Source: Nocardia brasiliensis NBRC 14402 (GTDB taxonomy: Bacteria; Actinomycetota; Actinomycetes; Mycobacteriales; Mycobacteriaceae). Taken from it: a stretch of DNA of 64,000 nucleotides. Position 1 is the stretch's first letter, and each line of letters starts with the position of its first letter. The stretch is taken from positions 1-64,000 of the forward strand of contig NZ_BAFT02000113.1 of the NCBI RefSeq assembly GCF_000308475.2, read 5' to 3'. The position numbers were made by a program, and so were the translations under genes. The notes below the pieces were generated by a model. That model was given only the letters and a program-made list of their open reading frames with translations. It made no database searches and was not told the origin of the DNA. Positions 1 to 8,788 of this stretch are shown in pieces.

Positions 1-14
1 CCGCGGCACGCGGC

Positions 15-1148
15 TCAGCCGAACAGTCCGGCCACGAACGGCAGCGAATCCGGCAGTGAGGCGTTCACGGTGCCGCTGTGATCCTCGGGGTAGGTGTGCA
101 GCTGGACCGGTTGCCCGTTCGCCTGCAGTACGGCGGCGAAGCGCAGCGTCTCCGGCGTGATCACATCGGTGTCGCGCAGACCCTGGCCGAGGAAGATCGG
201 CTTGTCGTAACCGGATTCGGGCAGGCCGAGGTAGCGGCTCAGCAGCCCGTGCAGGTCGGGGATCTGCGCGAGCGGCTTGCTGAACAGATCGCCCACGATC
301 ACGCGATTCGCGCCCAACTCCTCGCCGAGCGGCAGCAGGCACTCGGTCCGGGCCGTGGCCAGCCACGCGCGGCCCGCATCGGTCAGGTAGGACTCGATGT
401 CCAGCTCGGGGAACGTGGTGCGCAATCCGTTGAGGATGTAGAGCACGTACGCGGTGGTGTGCGGGCTGAGTTTCACCGGCGGCACGTGCGGGCCGAGCGG
501 CAGCAGAATGTCTTCGATATAGGCGGGCGTGCCGGTGCCCACCGCGCCGCGATAATCGAGTTCCGGCCCGCCGAATTCGGTGGCATAGCGCGCGGTGAAG
601 ATCGCGGCGCCCGCGCCCTGGGATTGTCCGACCACCGCCCATTTCTTCGACAGCGACGAATAGTGTCCCGTCGCGGCTTTGACCGCGTCCACCACGTTGT
701 GTGCCTCGACCACCCCGTTGAGATACGGGTGTTCGCCCGGCGTGCCGAGCCCGGCGTAGTCGGCGGCAACTATCGCGTAACCCTGGCTCAGCCAGGTGCC
801 CAGGTAGGCCCAGTCGCGTTCGACCGCGCTCGGCCCCGCGACGCTGTACGCGCAGTCGTCGCCGATCCCGACGGTGCCGTGCGCCCAGGCGATGACCGGC
901 CAGCCGCCCGCGGGCGGTGCGCCCGGCGGGAAGTAGACGGCCGCGCTCGCGGTGGTCGGCACATCGTTCGCGGTGGTCGAGCTGTACAGGATGCGACTCG
1001 ACCGGGCCGCGCCCGGCGGCGTCGCGGCCGGGGCCAGCGCGCCGGCCGATTCGACGGTGCCGACCGGCGTCGCCGCCGCGGTGGGCAGATTCAGCAGGCT
1101 GAAGGCGCAGGCGAGGGTGACCGCCGCGGCGATGACCGGTTTCCGCAT
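15..1148 (-). CDS. Secreted lipase, LIP (secretory lipase) family
   Basis: This 377-residue protein is probably an exported triacylglycerol lipase or esterase of the secretory lipase family. The chosen ATG is preceded by an AGGAG ribosome site and opens a signal peptide with MRKP, a hydrophobic stretch and an AAA-TP cleavage region. The nucleophile elbow reads G-Q-S-Q-G, near residue 180, and a late YPEDHSG supplies the likely catalytic histidine. A longer frame runs upstream, but it only adds an Arg-rich stretch before the signal peptide. It is divergent from aceA across a 478-base gap, so both may belong to lipid use. The substrate is not visible from sequence. Confidence 0.85.
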   Translation of the reverse strand: MRKPVIAAAVTLACAFSLLNLPTAAATPVGTVESAGALAPAATPPGAARSSRILYSSTTANDVPTTASAAVYFPPGAPPAGGWPVIAWAHGTVGIGDDCAYSVAGPSAVERDWAYLGTWLSQGYAIVAADYAGLGTPGEHPYLNGVVEAHNVVDAVKAATGHYSSLSKKWAVVGQSQGAGAAIFTARYATEFGGPELDYRGAVGTGTPAYIEDILLPLGPHVPPVKLSPHTTAYVLYILNGLRTTFPELDIESYLTDAGRAWLATARTECLLPLGEELGANRVIVGDLFSKPLAQIPDLHGLLSRYLGLPESGYDKPIFLGQGLRDTDVITPETLRFAAVLQANGQPVQLHTYPEDHSGTVNASLPDSLPFVAGLFG

Positions 1149-1626
1149 GAGGGCTCCTGGGTCCGAGGTGCGGGCTGCCTTCCGCAGGCAGCCGGACGTA
1201 CGTCCAGGCCGAGTCTGCCCGACCGCAGGCGCGCGGCGCAGGCGCGGGTGGCGTGGGCCACACCTGCGGCACCCGCCCCGCCTTGTGAACGTCCTCACAA
1301 ACCGGAATGCGCGCGGGAGTCGATGGCAGGTGACCGGCCGAGCCCAAACAGTACGGGCGTTACGCTAAAACCGCACGTCAGGGCTACCGGCGGGTAGGTT
1401 CCACCTTTGCAATTCGCAGGCAAATTTTGCAAAGTTAGCAAACCAGTGTGGAAACCTAGCTGAGATTCACATTAGCAACAGGTAGACGGCCATTTCGCAT
1501 TGTGCAATCGTGTGGAAGTACACCCCATGGGCCTAGCAAGCCTGCAAATTGCCGCTCCAGCAGTTCGAGTCGTTTATCCGCTCGGCCGTGGGGCACATCG
1601 ACCTAAACGAGGAAGTGGAGTCAGAG
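1149..1626. other. Intergenic region between lipase and aceA
   Basis: This 478-base gap separates the divergent lipase and aceA genes. The half near the lipase is GC-rich and I see nothing distinct in it. The half from about 1390 to 1520 is much richer in A and T and holds the TTTGCAAA-type sites listed separately. The aceA leader ends with a GGAG ribosome site eight bases before its ATG. Confidence 0.6.
1403..1436. promoter_or_regulatory. Pair of inverted RamB-like sites upstream of aceA
   Basis: The plus strand carries ACCTTTGCAAT at 1403-1413 and the minus strand carries AACTTTGCAAA at 1426-1436, so two TTTGCAA cores face each other. RamB of corynebacteria and mycobacteria controls isocitrate lyase through sites with a TTTGCAAA core. 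RamB assignment here is inference from motif and target gene. Confidence 0.5.
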
Positions 1627-2916
1627 ATGTCGAACGCCGGCACCCCGAAGACCGCTGCGGAAATCCAGCAGGATTGGGACACCAACCCGCGCTGGAAGGG
1701 CGTCACCCGTAACTACACCGCGGAGCAGGTGTCGAAGCTCCAGGGCACCGTCGTCGAAGAGGCCACTCTCGCCCGCCGCGGTTCGGAGATCCTCTGGGAT
1801 CTGGTGAACAACGAGGACTACATCAACTCGCTGGGCGCCCTCACCGGCAACCAGGCGGTCCAGCAGGTCCGCGCCGGCCTGAAGGCCATCTACCTGTCCG
1901 GTTGGCAGGTCGCCGGTGACGCGAACCTGTCCGGCCACACCTACCCGGACCAGTCGCTGTACCCGGCCAACTCGGTGCCGTCGGTGGTGCGTCGTATCAA
2001 CAACGCGCTGCTGCGCGCCGACGAGATCGCCAAGGTCGAGGGTGACGACTCGGTCAAGAACTGGCTGGCCCCGATCGTCGCCGACGCCGAAGCCGGCTTC
2101 GGTGGCGCGCTGAACGCCTACGAGCTGCAGAAGGCCATGATCGCCGCCGGCGCCGCCGGTGTGCACTGGGAAGACCAGCTGGCCTCGGAGAAGAAGTGCG
2201 GCCACCTCGGTGGCAAGGTGCTGATCCCCACCCAGCAGCACATCCGCACCCTGACCTCCGCGCGCCTGGCCGCCGACGTCGCCGACGTCCCCTCGGTGAT
2301 CATCGCCCGCACCGATGCCGAGGCCGCCACCCTGATCACCTCGGACGTGGACGAGCGCGACCGTGAGTTCCTGGACGGCACCCGCACCGCCGAGGGCTTC
2401 TTCGGCGTGAAGAACGGCATCGAGCCCTGCATCGCGCGGGCCAAGGCCTACGCCCCCTACGCCGACCTCATCTGGATGGAGACCGGCGTGCCGGACCTCG
2501 AGGTCGCGCGCAAGTTCGCCGAGGCCGTCCGTGGCGAGTTCCCGGACCAGCTGCTGGCCTACAACTGCTCGCCGTCCTTCAACTGGAAGGCGCACCTGGA
2601 CGACGCCACCATCGCGAAGTTCCAGCGTGAGCTCGGCGCGATGGGCTTCAAGTTCCAGTTCATCACCCTGGCCGGCTTCCACTCGCTCAACTACGGCATG
2701 TTCGACCTGGCCTACGGCTACGCCCGCGAGGGCATGACCGCCTTCGTCGACCTGCAGGAGCGCGAGTTCAAGGCCGCTTCCGAGCGTGGCTTCACCGCCA
2801 TCAAGCACCAGCGTGAGGTCGGTGCCGGCTACTTCGACACCATCGCCACTACCGTCGACCCGAACACCAGCACCGCTGCGCTGAAGGGCTCGACCGAAGA
2901 AGGCCAGTTCCACTGA
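1627..2916 (+). CDS. aceA: Isocitrate lyase
   Basis: Isocitrate lyase splits isocitrate into glyoxylate and succinate, the first step of the glyoxylate shunt needed for growth on fatty acids and acetate. The 429-residue length fits mycobacterial Icl1. The catalytic loop K-K-C-G-H-L-G-G-K puts the active-site cysteine at residue 191, as in Icl1. The start is the ATG before SNAGTPKTA, eight bases after GGAG; the longer upstream frame does not look like protein. Codon use is the tidiest in the window, as expected of a highly expressed gene. fadB2 follows, as in M. tuberculosis (Rv0467-Rv0468), though a terminator-like hairpin stands between them. Confidence 0.97.
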   Translation: MSNAGTPKTAAEIQQDWDTNPRWKGVTRNYTAEQVSKLQGTVVEEATLARRGSEILWDLVNNEDYINSLGALTGNQAVQQVRAGLKAIYLSGWQVAGDANLSGHTYPDQSLYPANSVPSVVRRINNALLRADEIAKVEGDDSVKNWLAPIVADAEAGFGGALNAYELQKAMIAAGAAGVHWEDQLASEKKCGHLGGKVLIPTQQHIRTLTSARLAADVADVPSVIIARTDAEAATLITSDVDERDREFLDGTRTAEGFFGVKNGIEPCIARAKAYAPYADLIWMETGVPDLEVARKFAEAVRGEFPDQLLAYNCSPSFNWKAHLDDATIAKFQRELGAMGFKFQFITLAGFHSLNYGMFDLAYGYAREGMTAFVDLQEREFKAASERGFTAIKHQREVGAGYFDTIATTVDPNTSTAALKGSTEEGQFH

Positions 2917-3024
2917 GTTGCCGGCGTCGCCTGCGGCGCCGCGTGTTCGCGGCCCCTCAGGTTCGCCGCCGAGCACTCGAGACTCGCGCCTAGGGCGCAT
3001 GCGCTCGAGCGCTCGGCAGCGAAC

Positions 3025-3056
3025 CGGCCGCGAACGGGCTCGTCGGGCTCGCCCCG
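3025..3056. repeat. Dispersed intergenic repeat, copy A
   Basis: The block beginning CGGCCGCGAACGG and ending GGGCTCGCCCCG resembles intergenic copies at 28511-28549 and 32852-32890, with a 2-base deletion. A GC-rich module just upstream (about 2928-2955, with CGCCTGCGGCGCCGCG) also recurs before copy C. It sits in the aceA-fadB2 gap. Confidence 0.5.
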
Positions 3057-3156
3057 GACGGGGTTGCGTGAGCACCGACGTCCCGATCGAGGTTTTCGCC
3101 AAGGGAGGTTGCCCGACGTGAATACCGCCAGACCTCTACTCCAGTAGGGGTGTACC

Positions 3157-3190
3157 GCCCTCCCTGCCGAACAGCCCCGGCAGGGAGGGC
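3157..3190 (+). terminator. Hairpin terminator after aceA
   Basis: A perfect 13-bp inverted repeat (GCCCTCCCTGCCG and its complement) closes an 8-base loop. No U-run follows, which is common for actinobacterial terminators. It lies 240 bases after the aceA stop and before fadB2. Confidence 0.7.
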
Positions 3191-3280
3191 ATCCCTATAA
3201 CTTGGACGATCGAGGGGCCGCTCGCACCAGAGCAAACCCCTCCAGCCACCGACTAGCCAGACCAACAGCAGGAGCGGGAC

Positions 3281-4153
3281 GTGAGCAGCGAGAAGATTCA
3301 GCGCGTCGGCATCATCGGCGCCGGACAGATGGGTGCCGGAATCGCGGAGGTGTGCGCCCGGGCGCACGTCGACGTGCTCGTCTACGAGCAGACCCGGGAG
3401 CTGGCCGCCGCCGGCCGCGCCCGCATTCTGCGCTCCCTCGACCGCGGCGTCAGCAGCGGCAAGATCACCGAGCGCGAACGCGAACAGGCCGCCTGGCGCC
3501 TGCGGTTCACCTCCGACCTCAACGACTTCGCCGACCGCCAGCTGGTGGTCGAGGCGGTGCTCGAGGACGAGAAAGTGAAGACCGCCATCTTCGCCGAGCT
3601 CGACAAGGTCGTCACCGACCCGTCGGCCGTGCTGGCCTCCAACACCTCCTCCATCCCGATCATGAAGATCGCGGTCGCCACCACCCAGCCCGAGCGGGTC
3701 GTCGGCATGCACTTCTTCAACCCGGTCCCGGTGCTGCCGCTGGTCGAGCTGGTCACCACGCTGAAGACCAGCGAGGCCGTGTCCAAGCGGGCCGAGGCGT
3801 TCGCCGGCGAGGTGCTGGACAAGCAGGTCGTGCGCTCCGCCGACCGCTCCGGCTTCGTGGTGAACGCGCTGCTGGTGCCGTACCTGCTTTCGTCCATCCG
3901 GATGGTCGAGTCCGGTTTCGCCACCAAGGACGACGTGGACAAGGCCATGGTGCTCGGTTGTGCGCACCCCATGGGTCCGCTCGCGCTGACCGACCTGGTC
4001 GGCCTGGACACCGTGAAGTCGATCGCCGACTCGATGTACGAAGAATTCAAGGAGCCGCTGTACTCCGCTCCGCCGCTGCTCATGCGTATGGTCGAAGCTG
4101 GGTTGCTCGGCAAGAAGACCGGCGCGGGCTTCTACCAGTACAACCGAGCCTGA
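3281..4153 (+). CDS. fadB2: 3-hydroxybutyryl-CoA dehydrogenase
   Basis: This 290-residue enzyme oxidises 3-hydroxybutyryl-CoA to acetoacetyl-CoA with NAD(P). The N-terminus carries the Rossmann motif G-A-G-Q-M-G at about residues 13-18. The catalytic segment is M-H-F-F-N-P-V-P, and the C-terminal domain ends with the usual GKKTGAGFYQY. The start is GTG with AGGAG six bases upstream. It follows aceA as Rv0468 follows Rv0467, linking beta-oxidation or butyrate use to the glyoxylate shunt. Confidence 0.93.
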   Translation: MSSEKIQRVGIIGAGQMGAGIAEVCARAHVDVLVYEQTRELAAAGRARILRSLDRGVSSGKITEREREQAAWRLRFTSDLNDFADRQLVVEAVLEDEKVKTAIFAELDKVVTDPSAVLASNTSSIPIMKIAVATTQPERVVGMHFFNPVPVLPLVELVTTLKTSEAVSKRAEAFAGEVLDKQVVRSADRSGFVVNALLVPYLLSSIRMVESGFATKDDVDKAMVLGCAHPMGPLALTDLVGLDTVKSIADSMYEEFKEPLYSAPPLLMRMVEAGLLGKKTGAGFYQYNRA

Positions 4154-4245
4154 GCTCTTTCGATCCAACCCCCCAGGCGCATTAGCGTGCGGCGTCCATG
4201 CCAGGCAATGGGCGCCGCGCAGCCATCGAAGGGAGCAGCGCGCTC

Positions 4246-6549
4246 ATGGTGAACGTGACCGACGGCTACGGGTCGAGCATCCTCGGCTATCCGCGGATCG
4301 GGCCGCATCGAGAACTCAAGCGGGCACTCGAGGCCTATTGGCGCGGTGCGCTCGACCGCGACGGACTGCTCGCGGTCGGCCGCGACATCCAGGAACGGCA
4401 GTTCAACGAGCTGGCCGCGACCGGGCTGACTCAGGTGCCGGGCAACACCTTCTCCTTCTACGACCACGTGCTGGACAACGCCCTGTTGTTCGGCGCGGTG
4501 CCCGAGCGGTTCGAACCGTTTCGGGACGAGATGGACCCGCTGGACTTCTATTTCCTGATGGCGCGCGGTCGTCCCGACCTGCCGCCGCTGGAACTGGTCC
4601 GGTTCTTCGGCACGAACTATCACTACCGGCAGCCGGAATTGGCAGCGGAGACCGAATTCTCGCTGCACCCCGAGGCGCTGCTCGACGAATTCGACCGGGC
4701 CAAGGCTCAGCACATCGAGCTGCGCCCGGTGGTGCTCGGCCCGCTGTCGCTGCTGCTGCTGTCCAAGGCGGGGCAGACCCCGGGCCAGGACGAATTCGAC
4801 ACGGTCAGCCTGCTGGACAAGCTGCTGCCGGTGTACGAACAGCTCTTCGAGATCCTCGCCAAGCGCGGCGCGACCTGCGTGCAGCTCGACGAGCCCGCGT
4901 TCACCAGTGAGCGCACCCCCGCCGAGCTGGCCGCGTTCGAGCGGGCCTACCAACGGCTTTCGAAGGCGCCGCTGCGCCCGCGGATGCTGGTGACCGGGCA
5001 GTACGGCGATTTCGGTGCGGCGCTGCGCATCCTGGCCGCCAGCAATGTGGAGGCGATCGGGCTCGACCTGGCCAGCTACCGCATCCGGCCCGACGACCTG
5101 GCGGCGATCCCGGGTATTCGCCGCAAGCGGTTGTACGCCGGTGTGATCAGCGGCCGCAACGTGTGGCGGGCCGACCGCTACGTGACGCTGGAGTACCTGA
5201 ACCAGCTCGCGCAGGTGTGCCCCGACCTGGTGGTCTCGACCGGCACGACGCTGCTGCACGTGCCCTACGACCTACTCATCGAGTACGACATCCCGGGCAA
5301 CGTGGCCGACCGGCTCGCCTTCGCGAAACAGAAGGTGGGCGAGGTGGTTTCGCTCGCCAAGGCGCTCACCGAGGGCCCGTCGGACAAATGGCGCAAGCGG
5401 CCGACCGAGGTGCACTTCAAGCAGAAGCACGCGGTGCGGCAGCGGGTTTACGCGGTGACGCCGGAAATGCGTTCGCGCGAACCGTACGAGGTGCGTAAGG
5501 AGGCGCAGCAGGCCAGGCTGAACCTGCCGCCGGTGCCCGCGACGACGCTGGGTTCGTTCCCGCAGACCACCGCGGTCCGGCAGGCGCGCCACGAGCTCGG
5601 TCAGGGCCGGCTGTCCTACGACGACTACCGCAAGCGGATCGAAGCCGAGATCGAGTCGACCATCCGGTTGCAGGAAGACATCGGGCTCGATGTGCTGGTG
5701 CACGGCGAGCACGAGCGCAACGACATGATCCAGTACTTCGCCGAGCTGCTCGACGGCTTCGCGACCACCCACTTCGGCTGGGTGCAGGTGTACGGGTCCC
5801 GTTGTGTGCGACCGCCGATCATCTACGGTGACGTGTCGCGGCCCGCGCCGATGTCGGTGGAGTGGATCAGCTACGCGCAGTCGCTGACCGACAAGCCGGT
5901 CAAGGGCATGGTGACCGGACCGGTCACCATGATCGCGCGCTCGTTCGTCCGGCAGGATCAGCCGCTGCACGAGACCGCGGACCAGGTGGCGCTCGCCATC
6001 CGGGACGAACTCGCGGACCTGGAGAAGGCGGGCATCGCGATCATCCAGGTCGACGAGCCGGCGATCCGAGAGATGCTGCCGCTGCGTCCGGAGGGGCGCG
6101 CGGAGTACCTGCGCTGGGCGGTCGGCGCGTTCCGGCTGGCCACCTCCGGGGTCAAACCGGACACCCAGATCCACACGCACATCGGCTATTCCGGCCGGGC
6201 CGAGGTGGTCGACGCGATCGAGGAGCTCGACGCCGACGTCACCGCGATCGTCGCGACCCGGTCGATCGAATGGGTGGTCACCGCGCTCGAGGCGGACAGC
6301 GGCACCGACCACGGCCTGAGCCACGGTGTCGGTCCCGGTGTCTACGAGAGCCGTTCGGCCCGCATCCCGGACATCGACGAGCTCGACGAATTGCTCACCG
6401 CCGCAGCACAAGCCATCACGCCCGAACGACTGTGGGCGAATCCGGACGGTGGTTTGAAGACCCGGCACTACTGGCAACTGGAGCCGTCGTTGCGCAACCT
6501 GGTCGCGGCGGCCCGCCGGGTCCGGCGCCGCGCACTCGCAGCCGAATAA
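4246..6549 (+). CDS. MetE-like protein lacking the zinc ligands
   Basis: The 767-residue protein aligns end to end with cobalamin-independent methionine synthase, which transfers a methyl group from 5-methyltetrahydropteroyl-triglutamate to homocysteine. Both halves are present, and segments such as VHGEHERNDM and QVDEPAIRE are intact. The metal site is not. Compared with E. coli MetE ligands His641, Cys643, Glu665 and Cys726, this protein keeps only the histidine (His645) and has Gly647, Val669 and Gly735. The codons are GGC at 6184, GTC at 6250 and GGT at 6448. Normal homocysteine activation is therefore unlikely. The frame is open with no sign of decay, so a changed function is as plausible as loss. 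The ATG after GGGAG was chosen; a start at 4198 would add 16 residues. Confidence 0.85.
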   Translation: MVNVTDGYGSSILGYPRIGPHRELKRALEAYWRGALDRDGLLAVGRDIQERQFNELAATGLTQVPGNTFSFYDHVLDNALLFGAVPERFEPFRDEMDPLDFYFLMARGRPDLPPLELVRFFGTNYHYRQPELAAETEFSLHPEALLDEFDRAKAQHIELRPVVLGPLSLLLLSKAGQTPGQDEFDTVSLLDKLLPVYEQLFEILAKRGATCVQLDEPAFTSERTPAELAAFERAYQRLSKAPLRPRMLVTGQYGDFGAALRILAASNVEAIGLDLASYRIRPDDLAAIPGIRRKRLYAGVISGRNVWRADRYVTLEYLNQLAQVCPDLVVSTGTTLLHVPYDLLIEYDIPGNVADRLAFAKQKVGEVVSLAKALTEGPSDKWRKRPTEVHFKQKHAVRQRVYAVTPEMRSREPYEVRKEAQQARLNLPPVPATTLGSFPQTTAVRQARHELGQGRLSYDDYRKRIEAEIESTIRLQEDIGLDVLVHGEHERNDMIQYFAELLDGFATTHFGWVQVYGSRCVRPPIIYGDVSRPAPMSVEWISYAQSLTDKPVKGMVTGPVTMIARSFVRQDQPLHETADQVALAIRDELADLEKAGIAIIQVDEPAIREMLPLRPEGRAEYLRWAVGAFRLATSGVKPDTQIHTHIGYSGRAEVVDAIEELDADVTAIVATRSIEWVVTALEADSGTDHGLSHGVGPGVYESRSARIPDIDELDELLTAAAQAITPERLWANPDGGLKTRHYWQLEPSLRNLVAAARRVRRRALAAE

Positions 6550-6562
6550 CCGAAAACGTTGC

Positions 6563-6590
6563 GCCGCCCCCTGTTTCGACAGGGGGCGGC
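6563..6590. terminator. Bidirectional terminator between metE-like gene and ZIP gene
   Basis: A perfect 11-bp stem (GCCGCCCCCTG and its complement) with a 6-base loop TTTCGA lies between two convergent stops and is followed by CTTCGTTC. Confidence 0.8.
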
Positions 6591-6640
6591 CTTCGTTCGC
6601 CGCCCTCCGGTTCGAGTCGGGACGCGCCGCGATCCCAGCC

Positions 6641-7411
6641 TCAGTGGTTCAGGGCGGCGACGACGAACATGAGGGCGGCGCCGAGGACGGTGCAGGCCAG
6701 GGTGAGGCGAGACGGGTGTACGGCGTGCGCCTCGGGCAGGATGTCGGCGGTGGCGAGGTAGAGCAGGAAGCCGCCGAAGTAGCCGAGGTAGAGGCCGACC
6801 ATGCCCTCGGGTACCTGGATGAGCGTGCCGACCACGGCGCCGATCACCGGTGCGACGGCGTCCAGCCCGAGCAGGGTGAGCGCGCGTTTGCGGGCGTTGC
6901 CGTAGAGCGTCGAGATGGTGAAAGTGTTGAAACCGTCGGCGAAGTCGTGCGAGATGACGGCGATGGCCACCGCCGCGCCGACGGTGGCGCCCGCCTGGAA
7001 GCCGAGCCCGATGCCGAGCCCGTCCAAGAAGCTGTGGAAGATCAGCCCGGCCGCGGCGAGCACGCCGACCGACTCGAAACCGTGTGTGTGCGTGCCGAAT
7101 TCCTGTTCGTGGCCGGTGTGGATGGCCACGGCGCGCTCGATGACGTGGATGGTGAGGAAGCCGCCGACGGCGGCGATCAGCACGGCGGGTACCCCGAGCA
7201 CATCCTGCTCGGATTGTTCCAGGGCCTCGGGGATCAGGTCGAAGAACACCACGCCGAGCATCACGCCCGCGGCGAGCCCGAGCACCAGGTGCCTGCGGTC
7301 GCCGATGCGGACCGCGACGAATCCGCCGACCAGCGTGGAGCACATGGACACCAGCGCCAGCAGAATCGCCATCGCACCAGCATGGGCGATCGGTCGCGAC
7401 GCGCCCGGCAT
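6641..7411 (-). CDS. ZIP family metal transporter
   Basis: This 256-residue membrane protein has about eight hydrophobic segments and looks like a ZIP-family divalent metal importer. The metal-binding helices show H-S-F-L-D-G and H-D-F-A-D-G, with a His/Glu-containing loop (HTGHEQEFGTHTHG) between early helices. Zinc, iron or manganese cannot be told apart from sequence. The start is uncertain: the first ATG has GGAG directly against it, and an internal ATG at 7372 begins the first membrane segment. It lies downstream of the AI-2E family gene on the same strand. Confidence 0.8.
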   Translation of the reverse strand: MPGASRPIAHAGAMAILLALVSMCSTLVGGFVAVRIGDRRHLVLGLAAGVMLGVVFFDLIPEALEQSEQDVLGVPAVLIAAVGGFLTIHVIERAVAIHTGHEQEFGTHTHGFESVGVLAAAGLIFHSFLDGLGIGLGFQAGATVGAAVAIAVISHDFADGFNTFTISTLYGNARKRALTLLGLDAVAPVIGAVVGTLIQVPEGMVGLYLGYFGGFLLYLATADILPEAHAVHPSRLTLACTVLGAALMFVVAALNH

Positions 7412-7495
7412 CTCCGATCGGCGAGTTCGTCACCCGGTCGGCCGGCCGCAGTGCATCCCGCCGGCAAGCGAGCGGACAGGCGGCTCGGCGCGCGA

Positions 7496-8725
7496 CTACG
7501 CGCCTTTCGAACGATCGGTGCCGGCGAAACGGATGGTCAGCTGCCGGGCCCATTTTCGGTGCGGCTTGGGTGGCGGCGGTGGCAGCGGGGCATCCAGGTC
7601 GACATCGGTCTGCACTTCGTAACGCCGGATGTAGGCCCCGGCGAAGGCCTGAACCGTCGCGGTGACCGGAATGGCGAGCAGCGCACCGGTCGCGCCGAGC
7701 AGGGCGGCGCCGGCCAGCACCGCGCCGAAGGCGACGGCCGGATGCATGTCCAGCGTGGTCGCGGTGATTCTCGGTTGCAGCACATAGTTTTCGAACTGCT
7801 GGTACAGGACGATGAAGCCGAGGATCCACAGCGCGTCCGACGGTCCGTGCACCAGCGCCACGATGACCGGGAGGGCACCCGCGAGGTAGGTGCCGACGGT
7901 CGGGATGAACTGGGACACCACGCCGACCCACAGCGCGAGCGCGAACGCGGACGGCACGTCGAGCACCCGCAACGCCACGTAGTGCGCCAAAGTCGAAGCG
8001 AGCGCGAGCAATCCGCGCGAATAGATGTAGCCGCCGGTCTTCTGCACGGCGATATCCCAGGCGCGCAGCACATGCAGCTGCTTGCGCGGCGGCAGCAGTG
8101 AGCACACGGCATTGCGGAACCGCGGGCCGTCGGCGGCGAAGTAGTACGTGAACAGCAGCACCCCGAGCGACTGGAACACCACGCTCACCGCTTTCGTGCT
8201 GATGTCCCAGGCGTTTCCGGCCGCGCCCTCGAGGTACTTGCTCCAGTTGCTGGTGTACTTCTCCAGGTCGGTGCCGGATATGTGCGTGTTGAAGGTGCGG
8301 TTGACCCAGTCGATGCCTTGATCGGCGTACTCCGGCGCGTTGTTGACCAGGGTGGTGATCTGGTCGATCAGCAGCGAGCCGAGCGTCCAGAAGAACGCGA
8401 CGACCACCGAGATCAGGACGAGGAAGACCACCCCGGTGGCGAGTCCGCGTTTCATGCCGCGGCGCGCGAGCCAGTTCACCGCCGGCTCGATAGCGAAGGC
8501 CAGGAACAGCGAGACCAGCACGATGGTGAGCAAGCCTTGCAACCGGGTCAGTGCCCAGAAACCCGCGAAGAGTCCGGCCACCGTGGCCGCGGCGAGCAGG
8601 AACGCGCGCAGCAGCCACGGCGGCGGCGTGGACGTCATCTCCGCGGTGACCACGGCCTCGCCGGGCGCTACCGGTGCCGGTGCGTCCGAGGGCGCTGGCG
8701 CGTTGTCGTCTTCTTCCGAGGCCAC
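7496..8725 (-). CDS. AI-2E family transporter
   Basis: The 409-residue protein belongs to the AI-2E/PerM/TqsA family of multi-pass membrane proteins. Members include sodium/proton antiporters and exporters of small molecules, so the name does not establish AI-2 transport. An acidic, Ala/Pro-rich cytoplasmic N-terminus of about 35 residues comes first. Pairs of membrane helices follow, then the family's conserved segments near QFIPTVGTYLAG and the PRITATTLDMHP region. A Pro/Lys-rich cytoplasmic tail ends the protein. It starts with GTG and I see no strong ribosome site. Confidence 0.8.
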   Translation of the reverse strand: MASEEDDNAPAPSDAPAPVAPGEAVVTAEMTSTPPPWLLRAFLLAAATVAGLFAGFWALTRLQGLLTIVLVSLFLAFAIEPAVNWLARRGMKRGLATGVVFLVLISVVVAFFWTLGSLLIDQITTLVNNAPEYADQGIDWVNRTFNTHISGTDLEKYTSNWSKYLEGAAGNAWDISTKAVSVVFQSLGVLLFTYYFAADGPRFRNAVCSLLPPRKQLHVLRAWDIAVQKTGGYIYSRGLLALASTLAHYVALRVLDVPSAFALALWVGVVSQFIPTVGTYLAGALPVIVALVHGPSDALWILGFIVLYQQFENYVLQPRITATTLDMHPAVAFGAVLAGAALLGATGALLAIPVTATVQAFAGAYIRRYEVQTDVDLDAPLPPPPPKPHRKWARQLTIRFAGTDRSKGA

Positions 8726-8788
8726 ATCGCAAACGTACCCATATCGGCCCGTCTCACCGCGTTATCGCCGGTGCGGATACCTCGCGGC

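Noticed and set aside
4154..4245. Cobalamin or SAM riboswitch before the metE-like gene
   Set aside because: The gap is only 92 bases and shows none of the conserved boxes or stems.
6468..8732. 754-codon open frame on the minus strand
   Set aside because: It is Arg/Ala-rich and covers both the ZIP and AI-2E genes in another frame; the real genes have clear membrane segments and motifs.
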